A DNA stretch of 64,000 bases from Saccharopolyspora_C sp040643635 (GCF_040643635.1 NZ_JBEYUS010000015.1:1-64000), one strand, 5' to 3'. Positions 24,453-33,043 are shown, counted from the first letter of the stretch. A program made the numbers and translations. The notes: a model not told the origin generated them from the sequence alone.

Positions 24453-25172
24453 TCACCGCGGGATCCACCGCGCCGTCGGCCACTGCTCGAGCCGCCAGGC
24501 GCCGTCCCAGAACATCCACTCGTACTCGCTCGCCCGGGTGAACGCGGCCAGCATCCGCTCCCGCACCGGTTCGTCGGCGGCGGCCGCCGCCCGGTCGGTG
24601 AGCTCGCGGGCCGCCAGCACCGCCTCGGCGAACTCCTCGTCGGCGTAGGTCTCGATCCACCGGCGGTACGGGTGCGCCGACGCGTCGCCGACGGCGGCGA
24701 GGATCTCGCTGCCCACGTGCTGGTACACCCAGAAACACGGCAGCACCGCCGCCAGCAGCACCGGGTACGGGTCCACCAGCGCGCTCGCCCGCAGGAACGA
24801 GGTGTAGGCGGTGCACGACGGCGAGGTGACCACGCCCGCGCCCGCCAGATCGTCCGCGGACAGCCCGAACTCCTCGACGTAGCCCGCGTGCAACCGGCGT
24901 TCCTCCACCAGCGCACCCCGCGCGGCCCCCGCCAGGAACGCCGCGTCCGCCGGATCATCGGACCGGGTCGCGGCCGCGGACAGCGCCTGCGCGAACGCGA
25001 TCAGGTAGCGGGCGTCCTGCACGATGTAGAACGCGAACCGCTCCCGGTCGAGGGTGCCGTCGGCGAGCGCCGCGTTGAACGGGTGCGCCACCACGGCCCG
25101 TTGCAGCTCGGCGGTGCGTTCCCAGGCCTTAGCGCAGAAACCGCCCGCGGGCGGATCGGGCAACCTGCTCAT
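24453..25172 (-). CDS. tenA: TenA-family thiamine salvage protein (aminopyrimidine aminohydrolase/thiaminase II type)
   Basis: A 239-residue helical protein of the TenA/Thi-4 family. Visible family marks are FAFYIVQDARYL, YTSFL, the Cys of LPCFWVYQHVG (the expected nucleophile), and the late Glu of ASEYEWMFWDGAW. TenA releases the hydroxymethylpyrimidine moiety from degraded thiamine. It follows thiD by 19 bp and lies in the same TPP-riboswitch-controlled transcript, so salvaged pyrimidine would pass to ThiD. Confidence 0.92.
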   Translation of the reverse strand: MSRLPDPPAGGFCAKAWERTAELQRAVVAHPFNAALADGTLDRERFAFYIVQDARYLIAFAQALSAAATRSDDPADAAFLAGAARGALVEERRLHAGYVEEFGLSADDLAGAGVVTSPSCTAYTSFLRASALVDPYPVLLAAVLPCFWVYQHVGSEILAAVGDASAHPYRRWIETYADEEFAEAVLAARELTDRAAAAADEPVRERMLAAFTRASEYEWMFWDGAWRLEQWPTARWIPR

Positions 25173-25191
25173 GATCTCCGCTCCTCCGATC

Positions 25192-26079
25192 TCACCACCA
25201 GCGGTGGAAGTGGTGCACGGGCCCGTGCCCGCGCCCCACGTCGAGGCGCTCCGCGGCCCGCAACGCCTCGGTCAGGTACTCCTTGCCGTCGCGCACCGCG
25301 CTCGCCCAGTCCGGCCTGCGGGGGCGCAGCGCCGCGATGGCCGCCGACAGCGTGCAGCCGGTGCCGTGGTCGTTCGTGGTGTCGATCCGCTCGCTGCGCA
25401 GCCAACGCACCTCCCCGTCGCCGCGGAACAAGTCGGCGCTCGCCGGTTCCGCGCGCAGGTGCCCGCCCTTGAGCAGCACCTGCTTGGCGCCCAGGTCCGC
25501 GAGCCGCTCGGCCTGCGCGGCCATCCCGGCCGAGCCGGTGATCTCCGGTTCGCCCAGCAGGTCCGCCGCCTCCGGCAGGTTCGGGGTGATCAGGTCGACC
25601 CGCGGCAGCAGCTCGTCCCGCAGCACCGCCACCGCGTCGTCGGCGAGCAGCCGGTGCCCGCTCTTGGCGACCATCACCGGATCCAGCACCACGTGCGGCG
25701 GGGCGTAGCGGTCCAGCACGGCGACCACCGCGCGGATCACCTCGGCGTTCGCCAGCATCCCGATCTTCACCGCGTCCACCCGCACGTCGTCGAGCAGCGT
25801 CGCCAGCTGGGCGGTGACGAACTCCGGCGGCACCTCGCGGACCTCCGCGACACCGGTGGTGGTCTGCGCGACCAGCGCGGTCACCACGGACATGCCGTAG
25901 GCGCCGTTCGCGGAGAAGGCCTTCAGATCGGCCTGGATCCCGGCCCCACCGCTGGGGTCGGTGCCCGCGATGGTCAGCACGTTCGGGATCCGCCCGGAGC
26001 CGGACCGGGCGGCACGAGTGGTCTGGTCAGCAGGGCCGGTCTGGGCAGGACGGCCGGTCTGGGCAGCACGAGTGGTCAC
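25192..26079 (-). CDS. thiD: Hydroxymethylpyrimidine/phosphomethylpyrimidine kinase
   Basis: A 295-residue ribokinase-fold enzyme with NVLTIAGTDPSGGAGIQADLK near residue 33, AVKIGMLAN, LDPVMVAKSG, ITPNLPEA and the anion-hole motif NDHGTGCTLSAAIAA. It phosphorylates HMP twice to give HMP-PP for thiamine. The first 30 residues are a short repeat-like extension (AQTGRPAQTGPADQTTRAA). The GTG at 26079 follows the riboswitch closely, and its ribosome-binding GGAGGG overlaps the riboswitch 3-prime stem, which suits translational control. Confidence 0.94.
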   Translation of the reverse strand: MTTRAAQTGRPAQTGPADQTTRAARSGSGRIPNVLTIAGTDPSGGAGIQADLKAFSANGAYGMSVVTALVAQTTTGVAEVREVPPEFVTAQLATLLDDVRVDAVKIGMLANAEVIRAVVAVLDRYAPPHVVLDPVMVAKSGHRLLADDAVAVLRDELLPRVDLITPNLPEAADLLGEPEITGSAGMAAQAERLADLGAKQVLLKGGHLRAEPASADLFRGDGEVRWLRSERIDTTNDHGTGCTLSAAIAALRPRRPDWASAVRDGKEYLTEALRAAERLDVGRGHGPVHHFHRWW

Positions 26080-26089
26080 GTCGGTGACG

Positions 26090-26165
26090 TCCCTCCGCTA
26101 GCACGAACTAGGTCAGGTTCGACGGGTCTGCTCTCAGCCCGGTCGCCCGGGCACCCCGCGTCACT
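26090..26165 (-). promoter_or_regulatory. TPP riboswitch (THI element)
   Basis: Read on the minus strand, the leader has the THI-box pieces in order: GGGGTGCCC, GGCTGAGA (CTGAGA at 26132-26137), GACCCGTCGAACCTGA (ACCTGA at 26113-26118), and a closing GCGGAGGGA. It lies about ten bases before the thiD start. Binding of thiamine pyrophosphate would hide the ribosome-binding site and turn off thiD-tenA. Confidence 0.93.
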
Positions 26166-26200
26166 GGCCCCAACCTAGCAACGGGCGTCAACCCGGCGGT

Positions 26201-26431
26201 TCACTCGACGAGGCCGATGATCGCGCCCGCGGTGAACCGCTCCCCCGCCCTGCCCTGCCGCCACAGCGTCCCGCTCGCCGGGGCGCGCACCGTGCGCGGC
26301 GTTCCACCGGTCAGCACTTCGGCGACCGGGGCGCCGCTGCGGACCCGGGCGCCGTCCCGGACCAGCCAGCGGGTGAGCGAACCGGGTTCCTGCGGATCCT
26401 CGGGCGGACGTGGGAAGTGCAGGTCCGTCAC
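26201..26431 (-). CDS. Lipoyl/biotinyl-like single-domain protein lacking the acceptor lysine
   Basis: A 76-residue protein with the biotinyl/lipoyl domain rhythm: GSLTRWLVRDGARVRSGAPVAEV, then VRAPASGTLWRQGRAGERFTAGAIIGLVE. Where carriers have a modified Lys in a DK or MKM turn, this protein has LTGGTPR, so it is probably not lipoylated or biotinylated. The GTG at 26431 is chosen for an excellent AGGAGG upstream. It ends 36 bp before the TPP riboswitch, on the same strand. Function unknown. Confidence 0.75.
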   Translation of the reverse strand: MTDLHFPRPPEDPQEPGSLTRWLVRDGARVRSGAPVAEVLTGGTPRTVRAPASGTLWRQGRAGERFTAGAIIGLVE

Positions 26432-26764
26432 GGCCGCGCCTCCTCTTCCGCTCGACTCGTCCGCGGACGACGAGCGCGGAGATCGGCGATCAGCATGATC
26501 GGTGATCCTTCTCACCACAAGCAGATCTCGGGCTCGGTTCGCTGGGTCGAGCGGCGCAGCAGCACGTCAGCGGCGGGGTCAGACCGCTGGGCCGAACAGT
26601 CGCTCTCACACGATCGGAGCAGCGCAGCCGGCGCCAGCCGCCGCTACGCGAATGCAACGTGGCAGCTGGTCGTTCCGTCTAGAGTTCGAGATCCGGCCAG
26701 TGGACCGAAGCCGGACGAACTGCGCCCGCGGGTCGTCCTGACAGGTATGGGGGTGGGACGGCAC

Positions 26765-27034
26765 ATGTTCCCCGATCAAGAGCACGTGTGGTGGATCGTC
26801 GGAGCGGGCAAGCGCCTCCGGCACGCGATCACGGTGCGCCCGGGCGCCAGACCCGCCGGGGATCCGGTGCAGACCCTCTGCGACACGACGATCAAGCTCC
26901 CGCACGAGACCTGGCCGGCCACCAAGGAACCGTCGAGCCGCCGCATCACGGAGCGTTGCGCGGAGTGCGAGCGGGCCGTGGACGAACAGCTGGAACGTGA
27001 CGGCGATCTCGTCGTCACCACCTGGGACGCGTAG
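26765..27034 (+). CDS. Small zinc-finger-like protein
   Basis: 89 residues. It opens with a WWIVGAGKRLRHAITV segment, then QTLCD, and ends RRITERCAECERAVDEQ. A His and three Cys are placed as in actinobacterial zinc-finger proteins of this size. The start is uncertain between ATG 26765 and ATG 26747. A possible -10 (TAGAGT) lies at about 26679. The 246 bp between 26519 and 26764 hold no other gene that I can support. Confidence 0.7.
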   Translation: MFPDQEHVWWIVGAGKRLRHAITVRPGARPAGDPVQTLCDTTIKLPHETWPATKEPSSRRITERCAECERAVDEQLERDGDLVVTTWDA

Positions 27035-27096
27035 GCGCGAGGGAAGTCACACCGCCGACAGCTGATCGCCTAGTGAGGCGACCCTGCGTGGCGGAT

Positions 27097-27102
27097 TAAA
27101 GT
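27097..27102 (+). promoter_or_regulatory. Probable -10 box giving a leaderless transcript
   Basis: TAAAGT ends seven bases before the ATG at 27110, so transcription should begin at or next to the start codon. No ribosome-binding site is visible, which agrees with a leaderless mRNA, common in actinomycetes. Confidence 0.55.
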
Positions 27103-27109
27103 TGACGCA

Positions 27110-27841
27110 ATGGACACCACTGCCGACGCCCCTCAGTCCGCCCGCTCCCGCCGCTCCACCCGGCCGGATCCGGCGGAGGTCTGGGCTCCGCTGGCCGGTC
27201 TCGCCGACGCCGCAGCGCAGGGCGGGACGTCCGGAGCCGTCGCCATCACCCGCGGGTTCGACCGCAACAGCAGGCTGCGCGCCAAGGCGCTGCGCGATCT
27301 GCTGGAGGAGCGCGGGGTCGCGGCCATCGAGATCACCCCGGCCGTGGGCAGCGAGCGGCTGCTCGCCGACAGCGAGATCACCTCGGTGGTGAACCTGATC
27401 GGCGCCGGTTCCTGGCAGCCGTACCGGCTGGCCGCGAAGCTGCGCGCCCCGCTGCTGGCCGTGCGCGGCGACGAGACGGGCGGGCCGGAGTCGCGGGACG
27501 TCATCGGCGTCACCGCGTCCGAGGACCGGCGCGACGTCGCCCTCTCGCACGTCGCGGTGCGCCCGGAGACCGAGGGCCAGGGCAGCCTGATCGTCACCGC
27601 CGACGGCGAGCCGGTCTCGGTGCCGGGTGGTTCCGCGGCGATCACGCTGCACGAGCAGCGGCTCGAGGTCCGGCTCGCGGGCCCGGACTTCGCCGAGCAG
27701 ACCTTCGCCGCCACCGAAGTTCAGGTGGAGACCGCGGACGCGCCGCACCGGCTGGTGCGGGACGAGCTGCCGATCGCCGACTTCGAGGGTGCGCTGACGT
27801 TCACCGCCGAGCCGGGCGCGCTGACGGTCCGCCCGGTCTGA
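27110..27841 (+). CDS. Conserved hypothetical protein
   Basis: 243 soluble residues. The middle (GAVAITRGFDRNSRLRAKALRDLLEERG, VVNLIGAGSWQPYRLAAKLRAPLLAVRGD) suggests alternating strands and helices; the C-terminal half (LIVTADGEPVSVPGGSAAITLHEQRLEVRL) is beta-rich. This loosely recalls the NAD-kinase/diacylglycerol-kinase fold with its beta-sandwich, but the GGDGT motif is absent, so I do not assign it. It ends at a terminator shared with the convergent gene. Confidence 0.75.
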   Translation: MDTTADAPQSARSRRSTRPDPAEVWAPLAGLADAAAQGGTSGAVAITRGFDRNSRLRAKALRDLLEERGVAAIEITPAVGSERLLADSEITSVVNLIGAGSWQPYRLAAKLRAPLLAVRGDETGGPESRDVIGVTASEDRRDVALSHVAVRPETEGQGSLIVTADGEPVSVPGGSAAITLHEQRLEVRLAGPDFAEQTFAATEVQVETADAPHRLVRDELPIADFEGALTFTAEPGALTVRPV

Positions 27842-27844
27842 CCG

Positions 27845-27885
27845 GTTCCCCCGCGCGGCCCCGCTCGACCGGGGCCGCGGGGAAC
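27845..27885. terminator. Bidirectional terminator hairpin
   Basis: A strong GC stem (left arm from GTTCCCC to GGCCCCG at 27845-27863, loop CTCGAC, right arm CGGGGCCGCGGGGAAC at 27870-27885) with a small bulge on the left. It sits between the convergent stops at 27841 and 27890 and can serve both genes. Confidence 0.8.
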
Positions 27886-27889
27886 CCGT

Positions 27890-28279
27890 TCACAGCACGC
27901 GGTTCAGCAGCGCGACCAGCGCCGCGAGCACCACGCCCACCAGCGCCAGCGTGAGCGGGGCGAGGGTGCCGGGGTTCAGCGCGTTGAACAGCGTCCAGCA
28001 GAGCACGAGCAGCGCCACCAGGCCCAGCAGCCCGATCATCGCGGCCATCAGCGGCCGGTGCCGCGGCAGCGCGCGCAGGTTGCCGCGGGCGACCGGCGTC
28101 ATCCGCTGGTACGTGATCCACACCGGCAGCGCCACGAGCGCCACGACGAGGACGCCGAACAGCGAGTCGGCCCGGCTCGGGCCGTGCCCGAGACCGAGCA
28201 GCAGACCCAGCACGCCGACCGCGAGCACCAGCAGCACGCGGTGCAGGGTGCGCCACAGCAACCTGTCGTAACCAGCCAT
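27890..28279 (-). CDS. Small integral membrane protein, hypothetical
   Basis: 129 residues with four hydrophobic segments (about 12-32, 40-58, 78-98 and 103-125) in two pairs. It starts MAGYDRLLWRTLHRV with an ATG. I do not recognise the family. It is convergent with the conserved hypothetical gene at 27110. Confidence 0.7.
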   Translation of the reverse strand: MAGYDRLLWRTLHRVLLVLAVGVLGLLLGLGHGPSRADSLFGVLVVALVALPVWITYQRMTPVARGNLRALPRHRPLMAAMIGLLGLVALLVLCWTLFNALNPGTLAPLTLALVGVVLAALVALLNRVL

Positions 28280-28447
28280 GATCGCAGTCTCCCAGGGCCG
28301 CTCCGACCGGCGGCGGAACCCCGCGGGCAACCTCCCGGTGGAAATTCCAAGATTAATCAGGCGAACACCCGTCACGTCGGTGATCCTGAGTCGTCTTACT
28401 ACCGGAGGACGTACCGGACGAACGTCCCGCGAGGGAGGGGAGGTCGC

Positions 28448-28663
28448 GTGACCGACAACGAGCAGTGGCAGGTGAGCTGCCGCGATGTGGCTGGCCGGCG
28501 GCGGAACATGGCGGTGTACGTGAACCAGGGCAACGTCGTGGTCGTCGCACCGCCCGGGGAGACCGCGGTGCTGGCACCATTGGAGGCGGGCCGCCTGCGG
28601 GCCGCGATCCGGGAGGCCGTGGTGTCGGCGGCGGCACCGGAACACCCCGTTCCGGACCGGTGA
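28448..28663 (+). CDS. Small hypothetical protein
   Basis: 71 residues, GTG start with GGGAGGGGAGG upstream. It reads as a small beta-rich domain (WQVSCRD, MAVYVNQGNVVVVAPPGETAVL) followed by a helix (EAGRLRAAIREAVVSAA). No family recognised. Similar small proteins are common in Pseudonocardiales, as far as I recall. Confidence 0.65.
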   Translation: MTDNEQWQVSCRDVAGRRRNMAVYVNQGNVVVVAPPGETAVLAPLEAGRLRAAIREAVVSAAAPEHPVPDR

Positions 28664-28728
28664 GCCCTTCCCCCGCGTCGTCCCCCGAGGCATTATCTAC
28701 CGATGAGTAGCTAAATCGGAGGAGACGC

Positions 28729-30408
28729 GTGGCGATGTTGCGACGGCCGGCGATACGGACACGAGGCGAGGCGGCGAAGGCGGCCGTCCGGGCCGGGGCG
28801 GATCGCCTCGCCCCACCGCTGCAGACGCTGTGGTTGCTGACCCGGCAGGGCGTCGTCCGCCCGATGCGCCCGGACAAGCTGCTGCGCATCGTCTTCGCCT
28901 GGCGGCGCTGGGGCGTCACCCCCGCGCTGGGCTACGCCGTCGCCGCGATCCGGCACCCCGACCGGCCCGCCGTGATCGACGAGCGCGGCGCGCTGAGCTT
29001 CCTCGAACTGGAGCAGCGCACCACCCGCCTCGCCCGCGGGCTGCGCGCCCGCGGCATCCGGGACACCAGCCGGGTCGCGGTGCTGTGCCGCAACCACCAC
29101 GGGCTCGTCGAGACCATCGTGGCCTGCGGCAAGATCGGCGCCGACGTGGTGCTGCTCAACACCGGGCTGCGCCCGCACCAGATGCGCACCGTGCTCGAGG
29201 AGCAGCGCGCCGACCTGCTCATCGCCGACGTCGAGTTCGTCGAGGCGCTGCCCGACCTGGAGCTCGACGTGGTGCTCGCCTGGACCGAGGGCACCACCCG
29301 CAAGGCCACCCTGGAGCACCTCATCGGCAGCTCCGCCACCGGTACGCTGCCGCGCCGCCCCCGGCACGCGCGGATCATCGTGCTCACCTCCGGCACCACC
29401 GGCGCCCCGAAGGGCGCCCGCAGGCCCGCGCCGCCCGGGGTCGGCCCCGCGGCGACGATCATGTCCCGGATGCCGCTGCGCGCCGGGGAGCGGATCATGC
29501 TGGCGGCGCCGATCTTCCACACCTGGGGCCTGGCCGCGTTCCAGCTCGGTTCGGCCATCGGCGCCACCCTGGTGCTGCGCCGCAAGTTCGAGCCGCAGCA
29601 GGCGCTCGCGGCCGTGCAGCGGCACCGCGCGACGGCGCTGTTCGTGGTGCCGGTGATGCTGCAGCGCATCCTGGACCTGCCGCGGGAGGCGATCGAGCCC
29701 TACGACACGTCGTCGCTGCGGATCGTGGCCGCCAGCGGTTCGGCGCTGCCTGCCGACCTCGCCACCCGCTTCCAGCGCGTGTTCGGCGAGGTCCTCTACA
29801 ACTTCTACGGCTCCACCGAGGCGTCGTGGGTGAGCATCGCCACGCCGCGCGAGCTCGCCGACTCCCCCGGCACCGCGGGGCGCCCGCCGCGCGGTACCAG
29901 CGTGCGGATCCTCGACGAGCAGGGCGCGCAGGTGCGCGACGGCGAGACCGGGCGGATCTTCGTCCGCAACGACATGCTCTTCGAGGGCTACACCGGCGGC
30001 GGTGGCAAGGAGGTCCGCGACGGCATGCTCGCCACCGGCGACCTGGGCCGCATCGACGAGGCCGGGCGGCTGCAGGTGGTGGGCCGCGAGGACGACATGA
30101 TCGTCTCGGGTGGCGAGAACGTGTACCCGAAGGAGACCGAGGACGCGATCGCCACGCTGCCGGAGATCTCCGAAGTCGCCGTGATCGGCGTGGACGACGC
30201 CGAGTTCGGCCAGCGCCTCGCCGCGTACGTGGTGCTCGTCGACGGCGCCGAGCTGGACGGCGAGGCGGTGCGGGAACGGGTCCGGCCCGCGCTGCCCGGT
30301 TTCGCGCTGCCCCGCGACGTCGTGTTCCTGTCCGAGCTGCCGCGCAACGCCACCGGCAAGGTCGTGCCCGCGCGGCTGCGCGAGGGTTCCGCCGATACCG
30401 AACGGTGA
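28729..30408 (+). CDS. AMP-dependent acyl-CoA synthetase/ligase (FadD-like)
   Basis: 559 residues. It has the adenylate-forming core VLTSGTTGAPKG, the YGSTEA motif, TGDLGRIDEAGRLQVVGREDDMI with SGGENVYPKE at the hinge, and the catalytic Lys in NATGKVVP. This is the fatty acyl-CoA synthetase type (activation of a carboxylate with ATP and CoA). The first 70 residues are an amphipathic extension seen in some actinobacterial FadD proteins. GTG start behind GGAGGAGA. The substrate is unknown, and nothing nearby narrows it. Confidence 0.9.
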   Translation: MAMLRRPAIRTRGEAAKAAVRAGADRLAPPLQTLWLLTRQGVVRPMRPDKLLRIVFAWRRWGVTPALGYAVAAIRHPDRPAVIDERGALSFLELEQRTTRLARGLRARGIRDTSRVAVLCRNHHGLVETIVACGKIGADVVLLNTGLRPHQMRTVLEEQRADLLIADVEFVEALPDLELDVVLAWTEGTTRKATLEHLIGSSATGTLPRRPRHARIIVLTSGTTGAPKGARRPAPPGVGPAATIMSRMPLRAGERIMLAAPIFHTWGLAAFQLGSAIGATLVLRRKFEPQQALAAVQRHRATALFVVPVMLQRILDLPREAIEPYDTSSLRIVAASGSALPADLATRFQRVFGEVLYNFYGSTEASWVSIATPRELADSPGTAGRPPRGTSVRILDEQGAQVRDGETGRIFVRNDMLFEGYTGGGGKEVRDGMLATGDLGRIDEAGRLQVVGREDDMIVSGGENVYPKETEDAIATLPEISEVAVIGVDDAEFGQRLAAYVVLVDGAELDGEAVRERVRPALPGFALPRDVVFLSELPRNATGKVVPARLREGSADTER

Positions 30409-30452
30409 TCTGCGCGGCGCCGGTGCGATCCCGGTGCCCGGCCGCACCGCGT

Positions 30453-30458
30453 TAGGCT
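30453..30458 (+). promoter_or_regulatory. Probable -10 box of orn
   Basis: TAGGCT ends eight bases before the GTG start at 30466, so the transcript should start within a base or so of the start codon (leaderless or nearly so). No recognisable -35. Confidence 0.5.
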
Positions 30459-30465
30459 CGGTGAG

Positions 30466-31104
30466 GTGAACGACCGTCTAGTGTGGATCGACTGTGAAAT
30501 GACCGGTCTCGACCTGGGCAAGGACGCTCTGATCGAGATCGCCGCCCTGGTCACCGACGCCGACCTCAACATCCTCGGCGAGGGCGTGGACATCGTGATC
30601 CACGCCCCGGACGAGGCGCTGTCGGGGATGCCCGAGGTGGTGCGGGACATGCACGCCCGCTCCGGGCTGACCGAGGAGGTGCGGCGCTCCGCGGTCACCA
30701 CGGCCGAGGCCGAACAACGCGTCCTGGACTACATCCGCGAGCACGTGCCGGACACCGTGTCGGCGCCGCTGGCGGGCAATTCCATCGCCACCGACCGCGG
30801 GTTCATCGCCCGCGACATGCCTGCGCTGGACGCGCACCTGCACTACCGCATGGTGGACGTGTCCTCCATCAAGGAGTTGTGCCGGCGCTGGTTCCCGCGG
30901 ATCTACTACGCGCAGCCGGAGAAGGGCCTGGCGCACCGCGCGCTCGCGGACGTGCGGGAGTCCATCCGCGAGCTGGCGTACTACCGGCGGACCGCGTTCG
31001 TGGCGGAGCCGGGGCCGACCACCGAGCAGGCGCAGGCCGTCGCAGCGGACCTGCTGGCCGGCCACGGCCCGGCGGGCACCGGCCGGAGCTCCGACCAGGA
31101 GTGA
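30466..31104 (+). CDS. orn: Oligoribonuclease
   Basis: A 212-residue DEDDh 3-prime exonuclease that degrades two-to-five-nucleotide RNAs, including pGpG. Exo motifs are visible: WIDCEMTGLD near residue 7 (Exo I), LAGNSIATDRGFIARDMP (Exo II), and a late HRALADVRES (Exo III). The tail beyond residue 180 is a variable extension. GTG start. tRNA-His follows about 110 bp downstream, an arrangement often seen in actinomycetes. Confidence 0.96.
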   Translation: MNDRLVWIDCEMTGLDLGKDALIEIAALVTDADLNILGEGVDIVIHAPDEALSGMPEVVRDMHARSGLTEEVRRSAVTTAEAEQRVLDYIREHVPDTVSAPLAGNSIATDRGFIARDMPALDAHLHYRMVDVSSIKELCRRWFPRIYYAQPEKGLAHRALADVRESIRELAYYRRTAFVAEPGPTTEQAQAVAADLLAGHGPAGTGRSSDQE

Positions 31105-31159
31105 TACCGGTTCCGCACCCGGCCGGGAGCCCGGTCGCAGCCCGCCGCGCGGCGCACGC

Positions 31160-31165
31160 TAGGAT
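31160..31165 (+). promoter_or_regulatory. Probable -10 box for tRNA-His
   Basis: TAGGAT lies about 50 bp before the tRNA 5-prime end, which would leave a roughly 43-base leader removed by RNase P. No convincing -35 hexamer is seen. Confidence 0.45.
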
Positions 31166-31214
31166 ATTCGTGTTGCTCCGGACGACCGGGTTCACCGGCC
31201 GATCGGAAGCTGCG

Positions 31215-31287
31215 GTGGGTGTAGCTCAGTAGGTAGAGCACTGGGTTGTGGTCCCAGGAGTCGCGGGTTCGAATCCCGTCACTCACC
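31215..31287 (+). tRNA. tRNA-His (GTG)
   Basis: A full cloverleaf. The acceptor GTGGGTG pairs with CACTCAC at 31280-31286; the D-arm is AGCTCAGTAGGTAGAGC; the anticodon loop TTGTGGT gives GTG; the T-arm is CGGGTTCGAATCCCG. G at 31214 can act as the His-specific G-1 opposite discriminator C at 31287. CCA is not encoded. Confidence 0.97.
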
Positions 31288-31295
31288 CCGCGAGA

Positions 31296-31326
31296 AAAGG
31301 CCCGCTCCTTCCCGGAGCGGGCCTTT
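31296..31326 (+). terminator. Intrinsic terminator after tRNA-His
   Basis: A 13-bp perfect stem, AAAGGCCCGCTCC and GGAGCGGGCCTTT, with loop TTCCC, starting 9 bp after the tRNA. It ends in a short T-run. Confidence 0.9.
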
Positions 31327-31549
31327 CGCATTGCGGGGGAACGGAAATCCCCGAACCACTTTTTCCCGTCAGCGGCGAGGCCGCTGAGCGCCGACCACGC
31401 ACGCGCCCGGCACCGCCGCGGATTCTCCGCGGCTTCCTCGCTGCGGGATCGTTTTCACAGGTGGCTCTCCGCCACGCGCGACAACGCCGTCCTCGCGAGG
31501 AAGCCGCTGAGGTTCCGCCACTCGCCCCGCCGAGCAGGGCGAGCGATCT

Positions 31550-32749
31550 TCACCGGTTGCCCGCCGTCCATTCCGTCCAGGGGACCTGCCAGTCGCCGAA
31601 ACCGTCCCAGGACCGCAGGTTCGGCCCGCCGGAGTTGGTGATCTCGACGACGTCGCCCTTCTTGAGCAGGTCGTAGATCCACTTGGCGTTGGCGTCGCTC
31701 ATGTTGATGCAGCCGTGGCTGACGTTGCTGCTGCCCTGCTGGGCGACCGACCACGGGGCCGCGTGCAGGAATTCGCCGCCGTTGGAGATGCGCACGGCCC
31801 ACTTGACCTCGGTGCGGTAGCCGCCGTTGTCGACGTCGAGGCCGTAGCTGGACGAGTCCATGATCTTCGTGGCGTGGTGCTCGGTGACGACGTGCACGCC
31901 GTTGTTGGACGGCCAGGCGGGCTTGCCGAGGGAGACCGGCATGGTCCGCTGGGTGACCCCGTTGACGTCGATCGACATGGTGTGGCTGGAGCCGTCGGCG
32001 TGGAGCACGACGGCGTCGCCGATGGTGATGGTGGCGGTGCGGTTCTCCTCGCCCCAGGAGCCGTTGCCGAGGTCCTTGCCGTAGACGTCCGCGTTGATGG
32101 TGATCTTCGTGCCGGGCTTCCAGTAGTGCTCGGGCCGCCAGTGCACTTCGCGGTCGTCGAACCAGTAGAAGGCGCCTTCGACGGCCGGTTCGGTCTGGAT
32201 GCGGATGGCCTCTTCGGCCTTCGCCTTGTCCGGGGCGGGCGCGTTCTCGGAGAAGTAGAAGGCGAGCGGCTGGCCGACGCCGACGGTCTCGCCGTCGAGC
32301 GGGTTCATCGACACGTAGGTCTGGTTCTCGGGATCGATGGTGCTGAACGTGGATTCCTGGACGACCGGCGCGCCCGCGGCGCCCTGCAGGGTGAGCTTCG
32401 CGGTGTAGGTCTTGCCGTAGCCGAGGGGCTCGGACGCGGACCAGCTCGACCCGTCCGGCGCGACGGTGTTGGCGACCGCCTTGCCGTCCTGGTTCACCAG
32501 TTCGGCGGCGGTGATCGTGCCGTCGACGGCGGTGGCCGTGATGGGGGCGGTCGGCGAGATCTGCTGGGCACCGTTCGCCGGGTCGAACCGCGCGGAGGCG
32601 GGCGGCGGCGGCGGGGGCGCCTGGGCGCCGCTGGTCCCGCCGCCGGTGCAGGACGCGAGGAGCACGCCCACCAGCACCACGACCGCAGCAGGCACCGCAC
32701 GGGACGACAACCCTAGAACTCTCCCGACAGAGTTAAGACACAGCTTCAT
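31550..32749 (-). CDS. L,D-transpeptidase lipoprotein (Ldt)
   Basis: 399 residues. A lipoprotein signal with lipobox LLASC comes first, then a Pro-rich stretch, two Ig-like domains (about 50-250), and a YkuD catalytic domain at the C-terminus. The catalytic motif SSNVSHGCINMSDANAKW holds the His and the nucleophilic Cys. Such enzymes form 3-3 cross-links in peptidoglycan outside the membrane. The ATG at 32749 is preferred because it places a normal basic N-terminus before the hydrophobic core; a start ten codons earlier is possible. Confidence 0.95.
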   Translation of the reverse strand: MKLCLNSVGRVLGLSSRAVPAAVVVLVGVLLASCTGGGTSGAQAPPPPPPASARFDPANGAQQISPTAPITATAVDGTITAAELVNQDGKAVANTVAPDGSSWSASEPLGYGKTYTAKLTLQGAAGAPVVQESTFSTIDPENQTYVSMNPLDGETVGVGQPLAFYFSENAPAPDKAKAEEAIRIQTEPAVEGAFYWFDDREVHWRPEHYWKPGTKITINADVYGKDLGNGSWGEENRTATITIGDAVVLHADGSSHTMSIDVNGVTQRTMPVSLGKPAWPSNNGVHVVTEHHATKIMDSSSYGLDVDNGGYRTEVKWAVRISNGGEFLHAAPWSVAQQGSSNVSHGCINMSDANAKWIYDLLKKGDVVEITNSGGPNLRSWDGFGDWQVPWTEWTAGNR

Positions 32750-33043
32750 GCGTGACTGTCCGTTCGATCCGATCCCCACATCCGACTGAGACCAGTGTGC
32801 ATCAGCCCCCCGACCGTGTAGCCGACGACCAGCCCTGCACGAAGAGTCAACCGCGGATCTTCACCCGTCAGACGCACGACCACACCCCCCGGTTGCTCGC
32901 TCAGCGACATCGAACCCCGCCGACCGGCTGAAACACCACCGCGCACCCCCGAAGGGACCCCCCGATTCATCCCCCGAAACGGGGTGCTAAAGTTTCTTTC
33001 GTCGCCAGGGAGACGGCAAGAACGAAATCCCGGCGGACACCCA

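Noticed and set aside
32746..32970. Small minus-strand frame overlapping the L,D-transpeptidase start
   Set aside because: It overlaps the signal-peptide region of a better-supported gene and shows no domain; there is only a weak hydrophobic patch.
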